From contig CANMFP010000015.1 in NCBI GenBank assembly GCA_947497265.1, positions 1 to 58,847 of the forward strand: 58,847 nucleotides of DNA, in the 5' to 3' direction. Positions within the stretch are counted from its first letter, which is position 1. Each line of letters opens with the position of its first letter. Of this stretch, positions 34,598 to 43,030 are shown one piece after another. The DNA comes from an uncultured Isoptericola sp. GTDB lineage: Bacteria > Actinomycetota > Actinomycetes > Actinomycetales > Cellulomonadaceae. Below the pieces are notes generated by a model, which made no database searches, had not been told where the DNA came from, and saw only the letters and a program-made list of their open reading frames with translations. Made by a program: the position numbers and the translations under genes.

Positions 34598-35798
34598 GCG
34601 CCTCGGTCAGGACCCGGCCCTGCGTGCCGGCCGGCGGGTCGATGCCGAGCAGCGCGGCGACCGTGGGCGCCACGTCGACGTGCCGCGGGTCCGACGGCGC
34701 CCGGCCCGGCACGATCCCGGCGCCCGCCAGCGCGAACCCGACGTCGAGCTCGGTGGTGGCCCCGTGGCGGCCGGCCGGGCGCCGGGGTGCGGAGCCGAAC
34801 GACCAGCCGGGCTCGGGCTCGACCACGAGCTCGCCGTAGCGGGGGCTCATCCGCATCCGGGCCTGGTCCTCCCTGTCGAAGACGGCCCGCACCGGGGGCA
34901 GCTCCTCGAGAGCCGCGCGGATCGTCCGCTCGGCCGCCCGGTCCTCGGCGGCGCGGCCGACCAGGTGCAGGCTCGCCACCCCGCCCACGACGGCCACCAC
35001 GTCGGTCCGGCGCCGGGGGGAGCCCCCGGGACGCACGATCTCGAGGCGGTACCCGGCGCGGGAGACCGCGCGCCGCGCCGCACGGCCGAACCCTCGGTCG
35101 AACGTCGTCATGCCGTGGTCTCCGAGCAGCACGAACGCGGTGCGCTCGGCGATGCCGGCGTCCTCGACGGCCGCGAGCAGGCGCCCCACCTGGGCGTCGA
35201 TGTCTCGCAGCGCGGCGGGAATCCCGGGGTGCCGGTCCCCGCCGGCGTGGCCCAGCGCGTCCAGGGTGTCGCAGTACACCGCGAGGAGCTGCGGCAGCCG
35301 CCGCAGGGTGACCGGCCGCCCGGCGCTGGCCACGGCCTCGCCGCGCAGCACGGCGAGCGCGTCGTCGACGCGCCGCGCGCAGTCGCCGCCCGGCCGCGTG
35401 TAGAGGCCGTCCGGATCGCCGTAGGCCGTGCCGTGGCCCTGCAGCACCGGCCACTGGACGCAGAGGACGGTGCCACCCTGCTCGCGTACCGCCTCCGCGA
35501 GCGTGGGGACGGCGATCTCGCGGTGCTGGCCCTGGGCGGTGCGCGTCGTGGGGTCGTACCAGAACGCCGCGTTGAGGTGGCGCTCCGGCCACGCGCCCGT
35601 GGCGACGGAGGTCCATGACGGGTTGGTGACGCTCGGCATGACGCCGGTCCCGGTGGTCAGGCTCCCGCGGCGCACCAGGGCGTCCAGGTGCGGCGTCGGC
35701 AGCCTGTCGAGCAGCGGGAGGTAGCCGGCGCCGAACCCGTCCAGGGCGAGGAGGACGACGTGGTCGGCCGGCGGCGGTGTGTCGACGGGCGTGTCCAT
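34587..35798 (-). CDS. Alkaline phosphatase-fold phosphodiesterase
   Basis: The 403-residue protein belongs to the type I phosphodiesterase / nucleotide pyrophosphatase family: first metal Asp in LLALDGFGAGYLPLLDRLPTP, the nucleophile region VTNPSWTSVATG, CDTLDALGHAGG and LLGDHGMTTFDRGF with metal Asp and His, and a final HVDVAPTVAALLGI. It hydrolyses phosphodiester or pyrophosphate bonds with two zinc ions; the substrate is unknown. No signal peptide is apparent. Confidence 0.85.
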   Translation of the reverse strand: MDTPVDTPPPADHVVLLALDGFGAGYLPLLDRLPTPHLDALVRRGSLTTGTGVMPSVTNPSWTSVATGAWPERHLNAAFWYDPTTRTAQGQHREIAVPTLAEAVREQGGTVLCVQWPVLQGHGTAYGDPDGLYTRPGGDCARRVDDALAVLRGEAVASAGRPVTLRRLPQLLAVYCDTLDALGHAGGDRHPGIPAALRDIDAQVGRLLAAVEDAGIAERTAFVLLGDHGMTTFDRGFGRAARRAVSRAGYRLEIVRPGGSPRRRTDVVAVVGGVASLHLVGRAAEDRAAERTIRAALEELPPVRAVFDREDQARMRMSPRYGELVVEPEPGWSFGSAPRRPAGRHGATTELDVGFALAGAGIVPGRAPSDPRHVDVAPTVAALLGIDPPAGTQGRVLTEALSP

Positions 35799-35898
35799 GT
35801 CCTCATGGTCGCCGACGGACCCGATTCGGCACGAGGGCCACGGGTCGGGCAGTATATGAGCGGTCGCGAAGCAGCCGCGACCCCGAGAGGCTCAGAAG

Positions 35899-36219
35899 GT
35901 GACTGTGGACGACAAGTTGATTCACGGTGGTGTCCGGATCGACGAGGTTCGCGCCCACTGGGTGATGTGGGGCGAGGTCGACGGTGCCGTCCAGAAGCGG
36001 GTGGAGGCCGAGGTGGCCGACCACCTGCGCAGGACGGCCGAGGAGACGCTCACCGTGGATCTCGGCGGCGTGACGTTCATCGATTCCGGTGGTCTGCGCC
36101 TGCTGTACTCGGCGGCGGAGTCGAAGCCCACCCCGCCGGTGCTGATCGACGCCCCGGCGAGGGTCGTCGACCTGCTGCGGATCAGCGGGGTGGATACGCT
36201 GTTCGTCCTGAAGGACTGA
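35899..36219 (+). CDS. STAS-domain anti-sigma factor antagonist
   Basis: The 106-residue protein is an STAS domain (VTFIDSGGLRLLYSA, with the Ser usually phosphorylated by an RsbW-like kinase). The unphosphorylated form releases a sigma factor from its anti-sigma factor. It is 13 bases ahead of an RsbW-like gene, giving a partner-switch pair. No sigma factor gene is adjacent. GTG 35899 directly follows AGAAG; GTG 35905 is possible. Confidence 0.85.
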   Translation: MTVDDKLIHGGVRIDEVRAHWVMWGEVDGAVQKRVEAEVADHLRRTAEETLTVDLGGVTFIDSGGLRLLYSAAESKPTPPVLIDAPARVVDLLRISGVDTLFVLKD

Positions 36220-36232
36220 GGAGGACGACTTC

Positions 36233-36679
36233 GTGGACCAGACTCTTCCGCTGGCCCGAGCACCCCACGGATTCCGCGAGGTGCGGTCCTGGCCGCTCCT
36301 GGAGCTCGAGGAGCTCGCCCTGATCCGTGACGATCTCTGCGCCACGTTGCCGGGCCGCGAGCGGTCGAGGCTCGAGGACGTGCCGGAGTCCGTCGTGCTG
36401 GTCGCCAGCGAGCTGGCGACCAACGCCCTGAGCTACGCCGGTCAGCCGGCGGTGGTCCGGCTGTCCGAGCGGGACGGCGAGTACCTCCTCGAGGTGGTCG
36501 ACCGGGCACCCGACCGGATCCCGGGGGCGGTCGGGGGCGGCCCCAGCGGTCAGGGAGGGTTCGGGCTCCTGCTGGCGGCGCGGCTGGCCGACGAGGTCGG
36601 CTGGTACCGGACCGCCACGGCCAAGCACGTCTGGGCCCGGTTCGTCGTGCGGGCACGCCAGCCCAGCATGTCCGCCTGA
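36233..36679 (+). CDS. RsbW-like anti-sigma serine kinase (HATPase)
   Basis: The 148-residue GHKL-fold ATPase has the N-box VVLVASELATNALSYAG and the G2 box GGFGLLLAARLADEVGW. Such proteins hold a sigma factor and phosphorylate the STAS antagonist. GAGGAGGA lies eight bases before GTG 36233. It forms an operon with the STAS gene. Confidence 0.9.
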   Translation: MDQTLPLARAPHGFREVRSWPLLELEELALIRDDLCATLPGRERSRLEDVPESVVLVASELATNALSYAGQPAVVRLSERDGEYLLEVVDRAPDRIPGAVGGGPSGQGGFGLLLAARLADEVGWYRTATAKHVWARFVVRARQPSMSA

Positions 36680-36764
36680 CGCGGGTCCGCCCGGTCAGCG
36701 CGTGACGCGGACGAGCCGCGTCGGCGCGGCTGCGTGCTTGCCCGCGCGGGCCTAACGTCGGGGG

Positions 36765-37082
36765 ATGAGCCAGGAGAACGACGGAGCCCGTCGCGAGGCG
36801 GCGGGCAGCAAGAGTGCCAAGATCCTCTACCGCCCCTTCGGTCTGGCGAGCTCGATCGTGGGAGGCGTCGTGGCGGGGCAGGTGTTCCGCCGGGTCTACA
36901 AGCGGGTGGCGCCCGGGCACCCCGACGACCCGCCGAAGCCGCTGGAGTCCGAGTACTCGCTGCGCGAGATCGTCCTCGCGTCGCTCCTGCAGGGCGCGAT
37001 CTTCGCCCTCGTCAAGGCGCTCGTCGACCGCGGTGGCGCCCGGGTGTTCCAGCGGTGGACGGGGGAGTGGCCCGGGGACTGA
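36765..37082 (+). CDS. DUF4235 membrane protein
   Basis: The 105-residue protein shows the actinobacterial DUF4235 pattern: KILYRPFGLASSIVGGVVAGQVFRRVYKRV, then LREIVLASLLQGAIFALVKALVDRGGARVF, making two membrane helices. Its function is unknown; related genes often sit among general-stress genes, which fits the STAS/HATPase pair upstream and GlsB downstream. Confidence 0.85.
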   Translation: MSQENDGARREAAGSKSAKILYRPFGLASSIVGGVVAGQVFRRVYKRVAPGHPDDPPKPLESEYSLREIVLASLLQGAIFALVKALVDRGGARVFQRWTGEWPGD

Positions 37083-37146
37083 CCGGCGCCCTGCCCTCAC
37101 GCGAGCTCTCCGCGAGCTCTCGTGGGCGCGGGATAGGTTGACGGTG

Positions 37147-38352
37147 ATGCGTCAGCCCTCCACGTCGCCAGGCGGACCGATCACCCGGGTGCCCGGCATG
37201 CCGGCGCTGCTGACCATGTCCGCGCTCGGGTTCTCGGGCTACGCGCTGCTCCTGCCCGTGGCTCCTCTGTGGGCGGTGCACGGCGGGGCGGGCTCCGGTG
37301 GGGCCGGGCTCGTCAACGCGGTGCTGATGCTCGCGACGGTGCTGACCCAGACCACGATGCCGACGGCGCTGCGCCGCATCGGCTGGCGTCCGACGATGGT
37401 CGCGGGCGTGCTTCTGCTCGGCCTGCCGTCGGCCCTGTTCGTGCTGACCGACGCCCTGGGGTGGCTGCTCGCGCTGTCCGCCGTGCGGGGGATGGGCTTC
37501 GCCGTCCTGACGGTGTGCGGGTCGAGCGCCGTGGCCGCCCTGGTGGACGGCCCGCGGCACGGCCGGGCGATCGGCGTGTACGGGCTGTCGATCGCCGTCC
37601 CGCAGCTCCTGCTGGTGCCGGGCTCGGCCTGGATCGCCGAGTCGCTCGACTTCCCCGTGGTGTTCGCCCTCGGGGCGCTGCCGGTGCTCGCCGTCCCGGC
37701 GGCAGCCGCGCTCGGCGGGCGCCTCCAACGGATCACGGCGGACGACGACCACGAGGCCGAGGACGCCGCACCGGGCCGCGCGGGGTGGCGGGTGCTGCTC
37801 GGGCTGATCCTGCCGTCGCTCGTCCTCCTCGCGGTCACGACACCCGGCGGGGCGCTGTTGACGTTCGCGCCGCAGTTCGCCGGCAGCGCCGCGCTGGCGG
37901 CGGTCGGACTGCTCGGGTTCACGGCGGCGACCGCTCTTTCGCGCTGGGCCGTGGGCGGTCCGGCGGACCGGTACGGCCCGCGGGTCTTCCTCGCGCCGCT
38001 GCTGGTGCTGTGCGCTGGCGGGCTCGGGGTGTGCGCCTGGGCGATCGCCGACGGCGGCACGCACGGTGCGGCGCTGGTGCTGGGTATGACCGTGGTGGGC
38101 CTGGCCTACGGCAGCCTGCAGAACCTCACCCTGGTGGAGGCGTTCGCAGCTGTGCCGCGCCGCTCGCACCCGACCGCCAGCGCCGTGTGGAACATCGGGT
38201 TCGACGCGGGCACGGGGCTCGGTTCGCTGGTGGTGGGGTTCGTCGCGGCGGGCGCGAGCTTCGCGGCCGGGCTGACGACGACGGCGGCGGTCTGCGTGCT
38301 CGCGGCGGCTGTCGTGCTGGTGGTGGGCCGGCCCGCCCGCCGGACGGCTTGA
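37147..38352 (+). CDS. MFS transporter
   Basis: The 401-residue protein has about 12 helices with the MFS loop motif [23 protein letters not shown] and [15 protein letters not shown], consistent with drug or metabolite efflux. ATG 37147 fits the first hydrophobic segment ([24 protein letters not shown]); the longer frame upstream is a shadow of DUF4235. The substrate is not deducible. Confidence 0.85.
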   Translation: MRQPSTSPGGPITRVPGMPALLTMSALGFSGYALLLPVAPLWAVHGGAGSGGAGLVNAVLMLATVLTQTTMPTALRRIGWRPTMVAGVLLLGLPSALFVLTDALGWLLALSAVRGMGFAVLTVCGSSAVAALVDGPRHGRAIGVYGLSIAVPQLLLVPGSAWIAESLDFPVVFALGALPVLAVPAAAALGGRLQRITADDDHEAEDAAPGRAGWRVLLGLILPSLVLLAVTTPGGALLTFAPQFAGSAALAAVGLLGFTAATALSRWAVGGPADRYGPRVFLAPLLVLCAGGLGVCAWAIADGGTHGAALVLGMTVVGLAYGSLQNLTLVEAFAAVPRRSHPTASAVWNIGFDAGTGLGSLVVGFVAAGASFAAGLTTTAAVCVLAAAVVLVVGRPARRTA

Positions 38353-38405
38353 CCTGCCTGGCGGCTCGCCCTGCCTGGCGGGAATGCACGGGACCTGCCA
38401 CCGGT

Positions 38406-38420
38406 TGAGAACGATTATCG
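38406..38420. promoter_or_regulatory. Zur box
   Basis: TGAGAACGATTATCG matches the 15-base actinobacterial Zur operator (TGAAAATGATTTTCA) at 11 of 15 positions and lies 62 bases before the L31B gene, which in this phylum is commonly controlled by zinc-responsive Zur. Confidence 0.7.
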
Positions 38421-38482
38421 CTGCCATCCCTGCGCTCCAGGGACGCCCCCGGCGTGACCACCTCGAGCTGGTGAGGAGAACC

Positions 38483-38788
38483 ATGAAGAACAGCATCCAC
38501 CCGACCTACGGCCCCGTCGTCTTCCGTGACGACAGCGCCGGGTTCGCGTTCCTGACACGGTCGACCCTGGCCGGGGAGACGCCGTCAGGCCGAGGCCGAC
38601 CCACCCGCACGATCGAGTGGGAGGACGGCGGCACCTACCCCGTCATCGACGTCGACGTCTCCAACGCGAGCCACCCGTTCTGGACCGGCGCCTCGCGCGT
38701 CGTGGACACCGCCGGGCGCGTCGAGAAGTTCCGCCGCCGGTACGGCGCCGGGTCCGCCGCCGCCACACCGGGCGGCGGTACGCGATGA
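38483..38788 (+). CDS. rpmE2: 50S ribosomal protein L31, type B (zinc-free)
   Basis: The 101-residue product is L31 type [17 protein letters not shown], then [10 protein letters not shown] and VEKFRRRYG. It lacks the Cys residues that bind zinc in type A L31. Under zinc shortage it replaces the zinc form on the ribosome, releasing zinc. GAGGAG precedes the ATG, and a Zur box lies upstream. A short Ala/Gly-rich tail extends the usual length slightly. Confidence 0.9.
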   Translation: MKNSIHPTYGPVVFRDDSAGFAFLTRSTLAGETPSGRGRPTRTIEWEDGGTYPVIDVDVSNASHPFWTGASRVVDTAGRVEKFRRRYGAGSAAATPGGGTR

Positions 38789-38862
38789 CGGTACGGGGCC
38801 GCGTCCGGGTCCCGCCGCGGCTCGCCCGAGCGGTGCGGGAGGGGCGCATCGAGATCCGCTGA
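38785..38862 (+). CDS. Arg-rich 25-residue mini-protein (tentative)
   Basis: ATG 38785 overlaps the L31B stop (ATGA) and opens [20 protein letters not shown] and five more residues before TGA 38862. The basic composition and coupling are those of a small ribosomal or ribosome-associated protein, but it matches none I know. A hairpin terminator follows 16 bases later, so it would be the last gene of the Zur-controlled unit. Confidence 0.35.
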   Translation: MTVRGRVRVPPRLARAVREGRIEIR

Positions 38863-38878
38863 CGACGGCGCGGCGCAC

Positions 38879-38900
38879 GGCCCAGCCCTTATGCTGGGCC
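38879..38900. terminator. Stem-loop terminator
   Basis: GGCCCAGC and GCTGGGCC form a perfect 8-bp stem around CCTTAT. It lies after the L31B unit and before the hemerythrin gene. Confidence 0.65.
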
Positions 38901-38964
38901 GAGCGTCGCGTGCCGGTGGCAGACCGTGTCAGGCATGGAGGCGCCGGACCGAAGGAGGACGACG

Positions 38965-39000
38965 ATGCGCTCGTCGAACTCTTCGTCGTCGCGTGACTGA
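38965..39000 (+). CDS. 11-residue leader ORF (MRSSNSSSSRD)
   Basis: ATG 38965 follows an excellent AAGGAGG at 38952-38958, yet the frame ends at TGA 38998-39000, just after the GTG 38993 start of the hemerythrin gene in another frame. The main gene has no ribosome-binding site of its own. A coupled leader peptide with six Ser residues is the likely reading. Confidence 0.5.
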   Translation: MRSSNSSSSRD

Positions 39001-39463
39001 GCGCGAGACGACCAGGCTCGTCGCCTGGAGCCAGGAGCTGCGCCGGGTGCACGGACGCCTGCGCGAGGCCCTGGACGTGACCCGCGAGGCGCTGGCCGAT
39101 GGGACGCCCGGGCAGGCCGCCACCCGCGACCTGCTGCTGTACTGCCACGGCTTCTGCTCGGCGCTGGACGCCCACCACCGCGGTGAGGATCGAGCCCTGT
39201 TCCCCGCCATCGAGACGGCACACCCGGAGCTCGCGCCCGTGCTGCGGGCCCTCGAGCAGGATCACTCGATGATCGGCCACCTGCTCGGCGGGCTCCAGGC
39301 CGCCGTCGACCGGGCTGCGCCCGCGGCCGAGCTGGACCGCCACCTCGAGGGCGTCGCCGCGATCATGGAGAGCCACTTCCGCTACGAGGAGCGCCAGCTG
39401 CTCCGGGTCCTGGACTCGCTCGAGCTGGCGGCCGTCCCCGGCGACGCGCTCGGCCCGCTGTAG
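38993..39463 (+). CDS. Hemerythrin-domain protein
   Basis: The 156-residue four-helix bundle has the diiron ligands expected for HHE proteins: His in RRVHGRLRE, HH in ALDAHHRGEDRALFP, then DHSMIGHLL and HFRYEERQLL. Such proteins bind oxygen, nitric oxide or iron in the cytoplasm. GTG 38993 is set by the start of similarity and the coupling to the 11-residue leader; no Shine-Dalgarno directly precedes it. Confidence 0.85.
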   Translation: MTERETTRLVAWSQELRRVHGRLREALDVTREALADGTPGQAATRDLLLYCHGFCSALDAHHRGEDRALFPAIETAHPELAPVLRALEQDHSMIGHLLGGLQAAVDRAAPAAELDRHLEGVAAIMESHFRYEERQLLRVLDSLELAAVPGDALGPL

Positions 39464-39580
39464 GAGGCGCTCGCCCCGCTTCCGGCGGGCGGGCGTCCGG
39501 GGCCAAGCCGCCGTGCAGCGGAGGCGGACCCGCCATACGTTGGGGTCAAAGGCGAGACCCGACGACCAGGAGGTTCGGCC

Positions 39581-39847
39581 ATGACCGCAGGCGGCATCAT
39601 CACGGCCATCATCATCGGCGCCATCATCGGCGCGCTCGGGCGGCTGGTGGTGCGCGGCCGTCAGAACATCTCGATCATCGCGACGATCCTCGTCGGCATC
39701 GTGGCGGCGCTGATCGGTACGTGGATCGCCAGCCTGATCGGTGTGCAGGACACGGGCGGCATCGACTGGATCGAGCTGGCCCTGCAGATCGTCCTCGCCG
39801 CGATCGGTGTCTCCCTCGTGGCAGGCACCTCCGGGCGGAAGGCCTGA
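39581..39847 (+). CDS. GlsB/YeaQ/YmgE family stress membrane protein
   Basis: The 88-residue protein has three helices with the typical glycine-rich IIIGAIIGALGRLVVRGRQNISIIATILVGIVAALIGTWIA pattern. AGGAGG lies seven bases before ATG 39581. Members respond to general or envelope stress; the molecular role is unknown. Confidence 0.9.
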   Translation: MTAGGIITAIIIGAIIGALGRLVVRGRQNISIIATILVGIVAALIGTWIASLIGVQDTGGIDWIELALQIVLAAIGVSLVAGTSGRKA

Positions 39848-39851
39848 GCGG

Positions 39852-40118
39852 ATGAGCGTGACGACGACGGACCACCGCGAGATCCGCTCGTGGGTCGAGG
39901 CGCGGTCGGGCGTGCCGATGCTCATCGAGTCGCCCGGACTCGGTGGTGAGCGCCCGGTCCCGGCGGTGGTGTTCCCGCACGACGAGAGCATCCCGGAGTC
40001 CCGCGAGGTCGGCTGGGACGAGTGGTTCGAGGTGTTCGACGCCTCGAACCTGGCGTTCCGCCACTCCCCGGGCGGGCCCGAGGACTCCCCGCCGGTCTAC
40101 GAGCTGCTCAACCCCTGA
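39852..40118 (+). CDS. Conserved small hypothetical protein
   Basis: The 88-residue product (HREIRSWVEARSGVP, SREVGWDEWFEVFDASNLAF) resembles a small conserved family often seen in Actinobacteria and Proteobacteria without a known role. It starts four bases after the GlsB stop, so it is in one operon with it. The acidic, Trp-containing segment is the conserved part. Confidence 0.65.
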   Translation: MSVTTTDHREIRSWVEARSGVPMLIESPGLGGERPVPAVVFPHDESIPESREVGWDEWFEVFDASNLAFRHSPGGPEDSPPVYELLNP

Positions 40119-40125
40119 GCCGCGC

Positions 40126-40812
40126 TCAGGTGCGGTGCCCGAGGACCGGGGCGAGCGCGCTGCCGTCCAGGTCGGCGAGGAGCTCCGCGGTGTCGGTGCG
40201 GATCTCGACAGCACCCGCCTCGGTCAGCTCGTGCGCGCCGACCCCGCCGCTGAGCACTCCCACGCACGGCACGCCGGCCCGCTCCGCGGCGATGGCGTCC
40301 CACACGGAGTCACCCACGAACACCGCGTCCGCGGCCTCGACGCCCGCGGCCCGGAGCGCTACCTGCACGAGCTCCGGGTCCGGTTTAGAGGCCTCGACGT
40401 CCTGCGACGACGTCACCGCGTAGAGCGTGTCCTCCACGTCGAGCAGCTCCCGCAGCCGCTCGAGCTGCTCGGGCGAGGCCGACGTCGCCAGCACCGGCCG
40501 GGCACCGCGCGCGGCGATCTCGCGCACCAGCTCCCGCGCCCCGTCGAAGACACGCATGCGATGGGCGGACTCGGCCTCGTGCCGCGAGTGGGCCTCGTCG
40601 ACCTCGTCCGCGAGCGCCGACGACAGCTCGACGCCGCTGAGGGAGGCGACGCGCGGGATCAGCTGCGACCCGGCCATCCCGAGCGTCCGGTGGATCCGCC
40701 AGGCGTCGACCTCGATCCCGACGTCGGCGAAGGAGCGGAGCCACGCGTCGACCTGCAGGTAGTTCGAGTCGACGAGCGTCCCGTCGACGTCGAGCAGCAC
40801 CGCGCCGGTCAT
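40126..40812 (-). CDS. HAD-superfamily phosphatase (PGP/beta-PGM-like)
   Basis: The 228-residue enzyme has motif I LLDVDGTLVDSN (nucleophile Asp), a helical cap with HRTLGMAGSQLIP, motif II LATSAS, Lys in EASKPDPELV and motif IV VFVGDSVWDAIAA. It is a Mg-dependent phosphatase of small metabolites. ATG 40812. The 95 bases upstream contain no other gene. Confidence 0.85.
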   Translation of the reverse strand: MTGAVLLDVDGTLVDSNYLQVDAWLRSFADVGIEVDAWRIHRTLGMAGSQLIPRVASLSGVELSSALADEVDEAHSRHEAESAHRMRVFDGARELVREIAARGARPVLATSASPEQLERLRELLDVEDTLYAVTSSQDVEASKPDPELVQVALRAAGVEAADAVFVGDSVWDAIAAERAGVPCVGVLSGGVGAHELTEAGAVEIRTDTAELLADLDGSALAPVLGHRT

Positions 40813-40907
40813 GCGGAGCCATTTTTGGACGGTGCGGGCAGAGGGGCACAAGTTCGGCTCATCTGTCGATCCTCGGGCCCGGCCGCCGATACCGCCACCC
40901 CGAGCAG

Positions 40908-41324
40908 TCACCCGCGCGGCAGCCCTCGCTCCCACCGCCCGACGACGTCTCGGCACGCCGTGACGTCGTCGTCCGCGACGACCAGGACCAGGTTGCCGTC
41001 GTGGTCGCTGTACTGGACCTCGACGTTCACCCCGGCGTCGCCGAGCTGCCGGGCGAGCGTGCCGAGCTGGCCGGGGGCGTCCTGGTCGAGCCGGGTCATG
41101 ATCACGTCGCGCGCGACGGCGCGGCCCAGCCCGGCCGAGGCGACGGCCGCCACGGCCGCTGCGCCGTCGTCCACGAGGTAGTGCGCGACCGCCCGCTCAC
41201 CGTGCGCGACGACGCCGCCGCCCTCGAGGCTGACGCCCGCGTCGCCGAGCGCCTCACCGAGGTCGGCGAGCGCCCCGGGCCGGTGGGGCAGCTCGACCCG
41301 CAGGTCCTGCCCGGGGGCGCTCAC
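40908..41324 (-). CDS. ACT-domain protein
   Basis: The 138-residue protein has two ACT-like repeats (RVELPHRPGALADLGEALGDAGVSLEG and APGQLGTLARQLGDAGVNVEVQYSDHDGN), the fold used to sense amino acids. GTG 41324 overlaps the OsmC stop (GTGA). No catalytic domain is attached, so it may be a free-standing regulator. Confidence 0.8.
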   Translation of the reverse strand: MSAPGQDLRVELPHRPGALADLGEALGDAGVSLEGGGVVAHGERAVAHYLVDDGAAAVAAVASAGLGRAVARDVIMTRLDQDAPGQLGTLARQLGDAGVNVEVQYSDHDGNLVLVVADDDVTACRDVVGRWERGLPRG

Positions 41325-41776
41325 GACGTCACGACCGTCGTCTCGACGACCACCGGCACGGACAGGGAGCTCGCGACGTAGCACTCCCGGTGCGCCGGCT
41401 CGGCGAGGCGACGCACCTGGTCGGGGGCGACGTCGGGGCCGGTCGTGACTGTCGGGCGCAGGCGGACCTCGCCGAGCCGCGAGGGCTGCGCGCCCAGGTC
41501 GAGGTGGCTGGTGGCCTCGTCGTCGTACGCCAGCACCTCGACGCCCGCCCGTGCCGCCACCGCGAGGAAGGACAGCATCTGGCACGACGACGCGGCCATC
41601 ACGACGAGCTGCTCCGGGTTGAGGCGGTCAGGGCTCCCGCGGAAGCCCGGGTCCGCGCTCAGGGCGACCTCCGCCGTCGACGGTTCGGTGGTGGCGACGT
41701 GGTCGCGCGAGTACGACCGGATGCCCCCGGCCGTCGAACCGGTCCAGTGCAGCGAGGTGGCGTAGCGATGGCTCAT
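41321..41776 (-). CDS. OsmC-family peroxiredoxin-like protein
   Basis: The 151-residue protein matches OsmC/Ohr: the first active Cys in VMAASSCQMLSFLAVAARAGV, the second in HRECYVASSL. The pair reduces organic hydroperoxides. ATG 41776 diverges from an ArsR-type regulator gene, with 66 bases between the starts, and the ACT gene follows it with a four-base overlap. Confidence 0.85.
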   Translation of the reverse strand: MSHRYATSLHWTGSTAGGIRSYSRDHVATTEPSTAEVALSADPGFRGSPDRLNPEQLVVMAASSCQMLSFLAVAARAGVEVLAYDDEATSHLDLGAQPSRLGEVRLRPTVTTGPDVAPDQVRRLAEPAHRECYVASSLSVPVVVETTVVTS

Positions 41777-41842
41777 GCTCCGCACGCTAGGCGCGGGACG
41801 TTTCGGCAGACGCCGAACCGTGCCCGTCGTAGCGTGGGTCTC

Positions 41843-42583
41843 GTGAGCAGGGACCGTGACTTCACCGCCGTCGGCCGGGCGCTGGCCACGCCCGCGCGCT
41901 CGGTGTTCCTCAACCTGCTGCTGGACGGCACGCGGCGGCCTGCCGGCGAGCTGGCGCGTGCCGCCGGTGTCCGCGCCTCCACCGCGTCGGAGCACCTGTC
42001 CGTGCTGGTCGACGCCGGTCTCGTGACGTGCGAGGCGCACGGACGGCACCGCTACTACGCCCTCGCCGGGCCGCACGTCGCCACCGCGCTCGAGGCGTTG
42101 GGCACGCTGGCGGCCCCGGCACCCGTCGTCGGCTACCGGCTCAGCCGGCACGCGCAGCACCTGGCCCGTGCACGGTTCTGCTACGACCACCTGGCCGGTC
42201 ACCTCGGCATCGCGCTCGCGGACGCCTGGGTGGGCCGCGGCTGGCTGGCCGGGCGTGAGGTGCTGGTCCTCACCGACTCCGGTGCCGACGGGCTGCAGGC
42301 CACCGGGTTCGACGTCGACGATGCGGTCGCCGCTCGCAGGCCCACCACGCGGGCCTGCCTCGACTGGACCGAACGGCGACCGCACCTGGCCGGAGCGCTG
42401 GGTGCCGCCGTCGGACGCCGGTTCCTCGAGGCGGGCTGGGTCGTGCGGCACCGCTCGGGACGAGGCCTGGACCTCACCGAGGCGGGGACCGCGATGCTCC
42501 GCGAGGCGTGGGGCGTCACGCTCGCCGAACCGGCCTCCGATGACGCTCCGGCAACCCCGGCGCGCGTCGCCTCCCGCGCGTAG
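41843..42583 (+). CDS. ArsR-type winged-helix regulator with C-terminal domain
   Basis: The first 85 of 246 residues form an ArsR-type winged helix (LATPARSVFLNLLLDGTRRPAGELARAAGVRASTASEHL). The remainder (HAQHLARARFCYDHLAGHLGIALADAW, WTERRPHLAGALGAAVGRRFLE) is an all-alpha extension seen in a common actinobacterial subgroup and holds a CYDHLAGH motif that could bind a ligand or metal. It is divergent from osmC, which it may regulate. Confidence 0.85.
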   Translation: MSRDRDFTAVGRALATPARSVFLNLLLDGTRRPAGELARAAGVRASTASEHLSVLVDAGLVTCEAHGRHRYYALAGPHVATALEALGTLAAPAPVVGYRLSRHAQHLARARFCYDHLAGHLGIALADAWVGRGWLAGREVLVLTDSGADGLQATGFDVDDAVAARRPTTRACLDWTERRPHLAGALGAAVGRRFLEAGWVVRHRSGRGLDLTEAGTAMLREAWGVTLAEPASDDAPATPARVASRA

Positions 42584-42587
42584 GGCG

Positions 42588-42962
42588 TCACCGTGCGTGC
42601 GCGTACGCCTCCGTGAGCCAGTTCCGGACCTCGTCGTCGATCTGCGAGGTGCGGAAGAGCTCGAGGTGGTGCATCCACACCGTCGTGGAGGGGCGCGCGA
42701 CCGACTTGAACCGGTGGGACGAGACCTCGCGCGGCAGGACGATCGACAGCACCGCCGGCACCTCGCTGTGCACGTACTGGCCGGGCCGCCAGACATAGGC
42801 GAACCCCCGTCCCCGGCGGAAGGCGATCTGACTCGTCGTCACCCGCAGGTCGAACGCGCCGATCGTCTCCACGGCGGCCCGGACTGCGTCGAAGAGCGCG
42901 AGACCGTCGGGGAAGCCTCCGAAGAAGCTCTGCGGCGTCGGTTCCTCGCCCGCCCGGCTCAT
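42588..42962 (-). CDS. DUF5655-domain protein
   Basis: The 124-residue product fits DUF5655 (VTTSQIAFRRGRGFAYVWRPGQYV, PSTTVWMHHLELF). Function is unknown; the fold is predicted to be nucleic-acid or small-ligand binding. It converges on the ArsR-type gene, five bases away. Confidence 0.8.
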   Translation of the reverse strand: MSRAGEEPTPQSFFGGFPDGLALFDAVRAAVETIGAFDLRVTTSQIAFRRGRGFAYVWRPGQYVHSEVPAVLSIVLPREVSSHRFKSVARPSTTVWMHHLELFRTSQIDDEVRNWLTEAYAHAR

Positions 42963-43030
42963 CCGAGCAGACTACGTCGGGCTGCCGGCGTCGCAACGGC
43001 GCCCCTCGGCACCACCGGCGCGTCGGCGGG

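Noticed and set aside
35899-36679. Complete sigma-factor partner-switch locus
   Set aside because: STAS and kinase genes are present, but no sigma factor gene follows; the next genes are DUF4235 and an MFS transporter.
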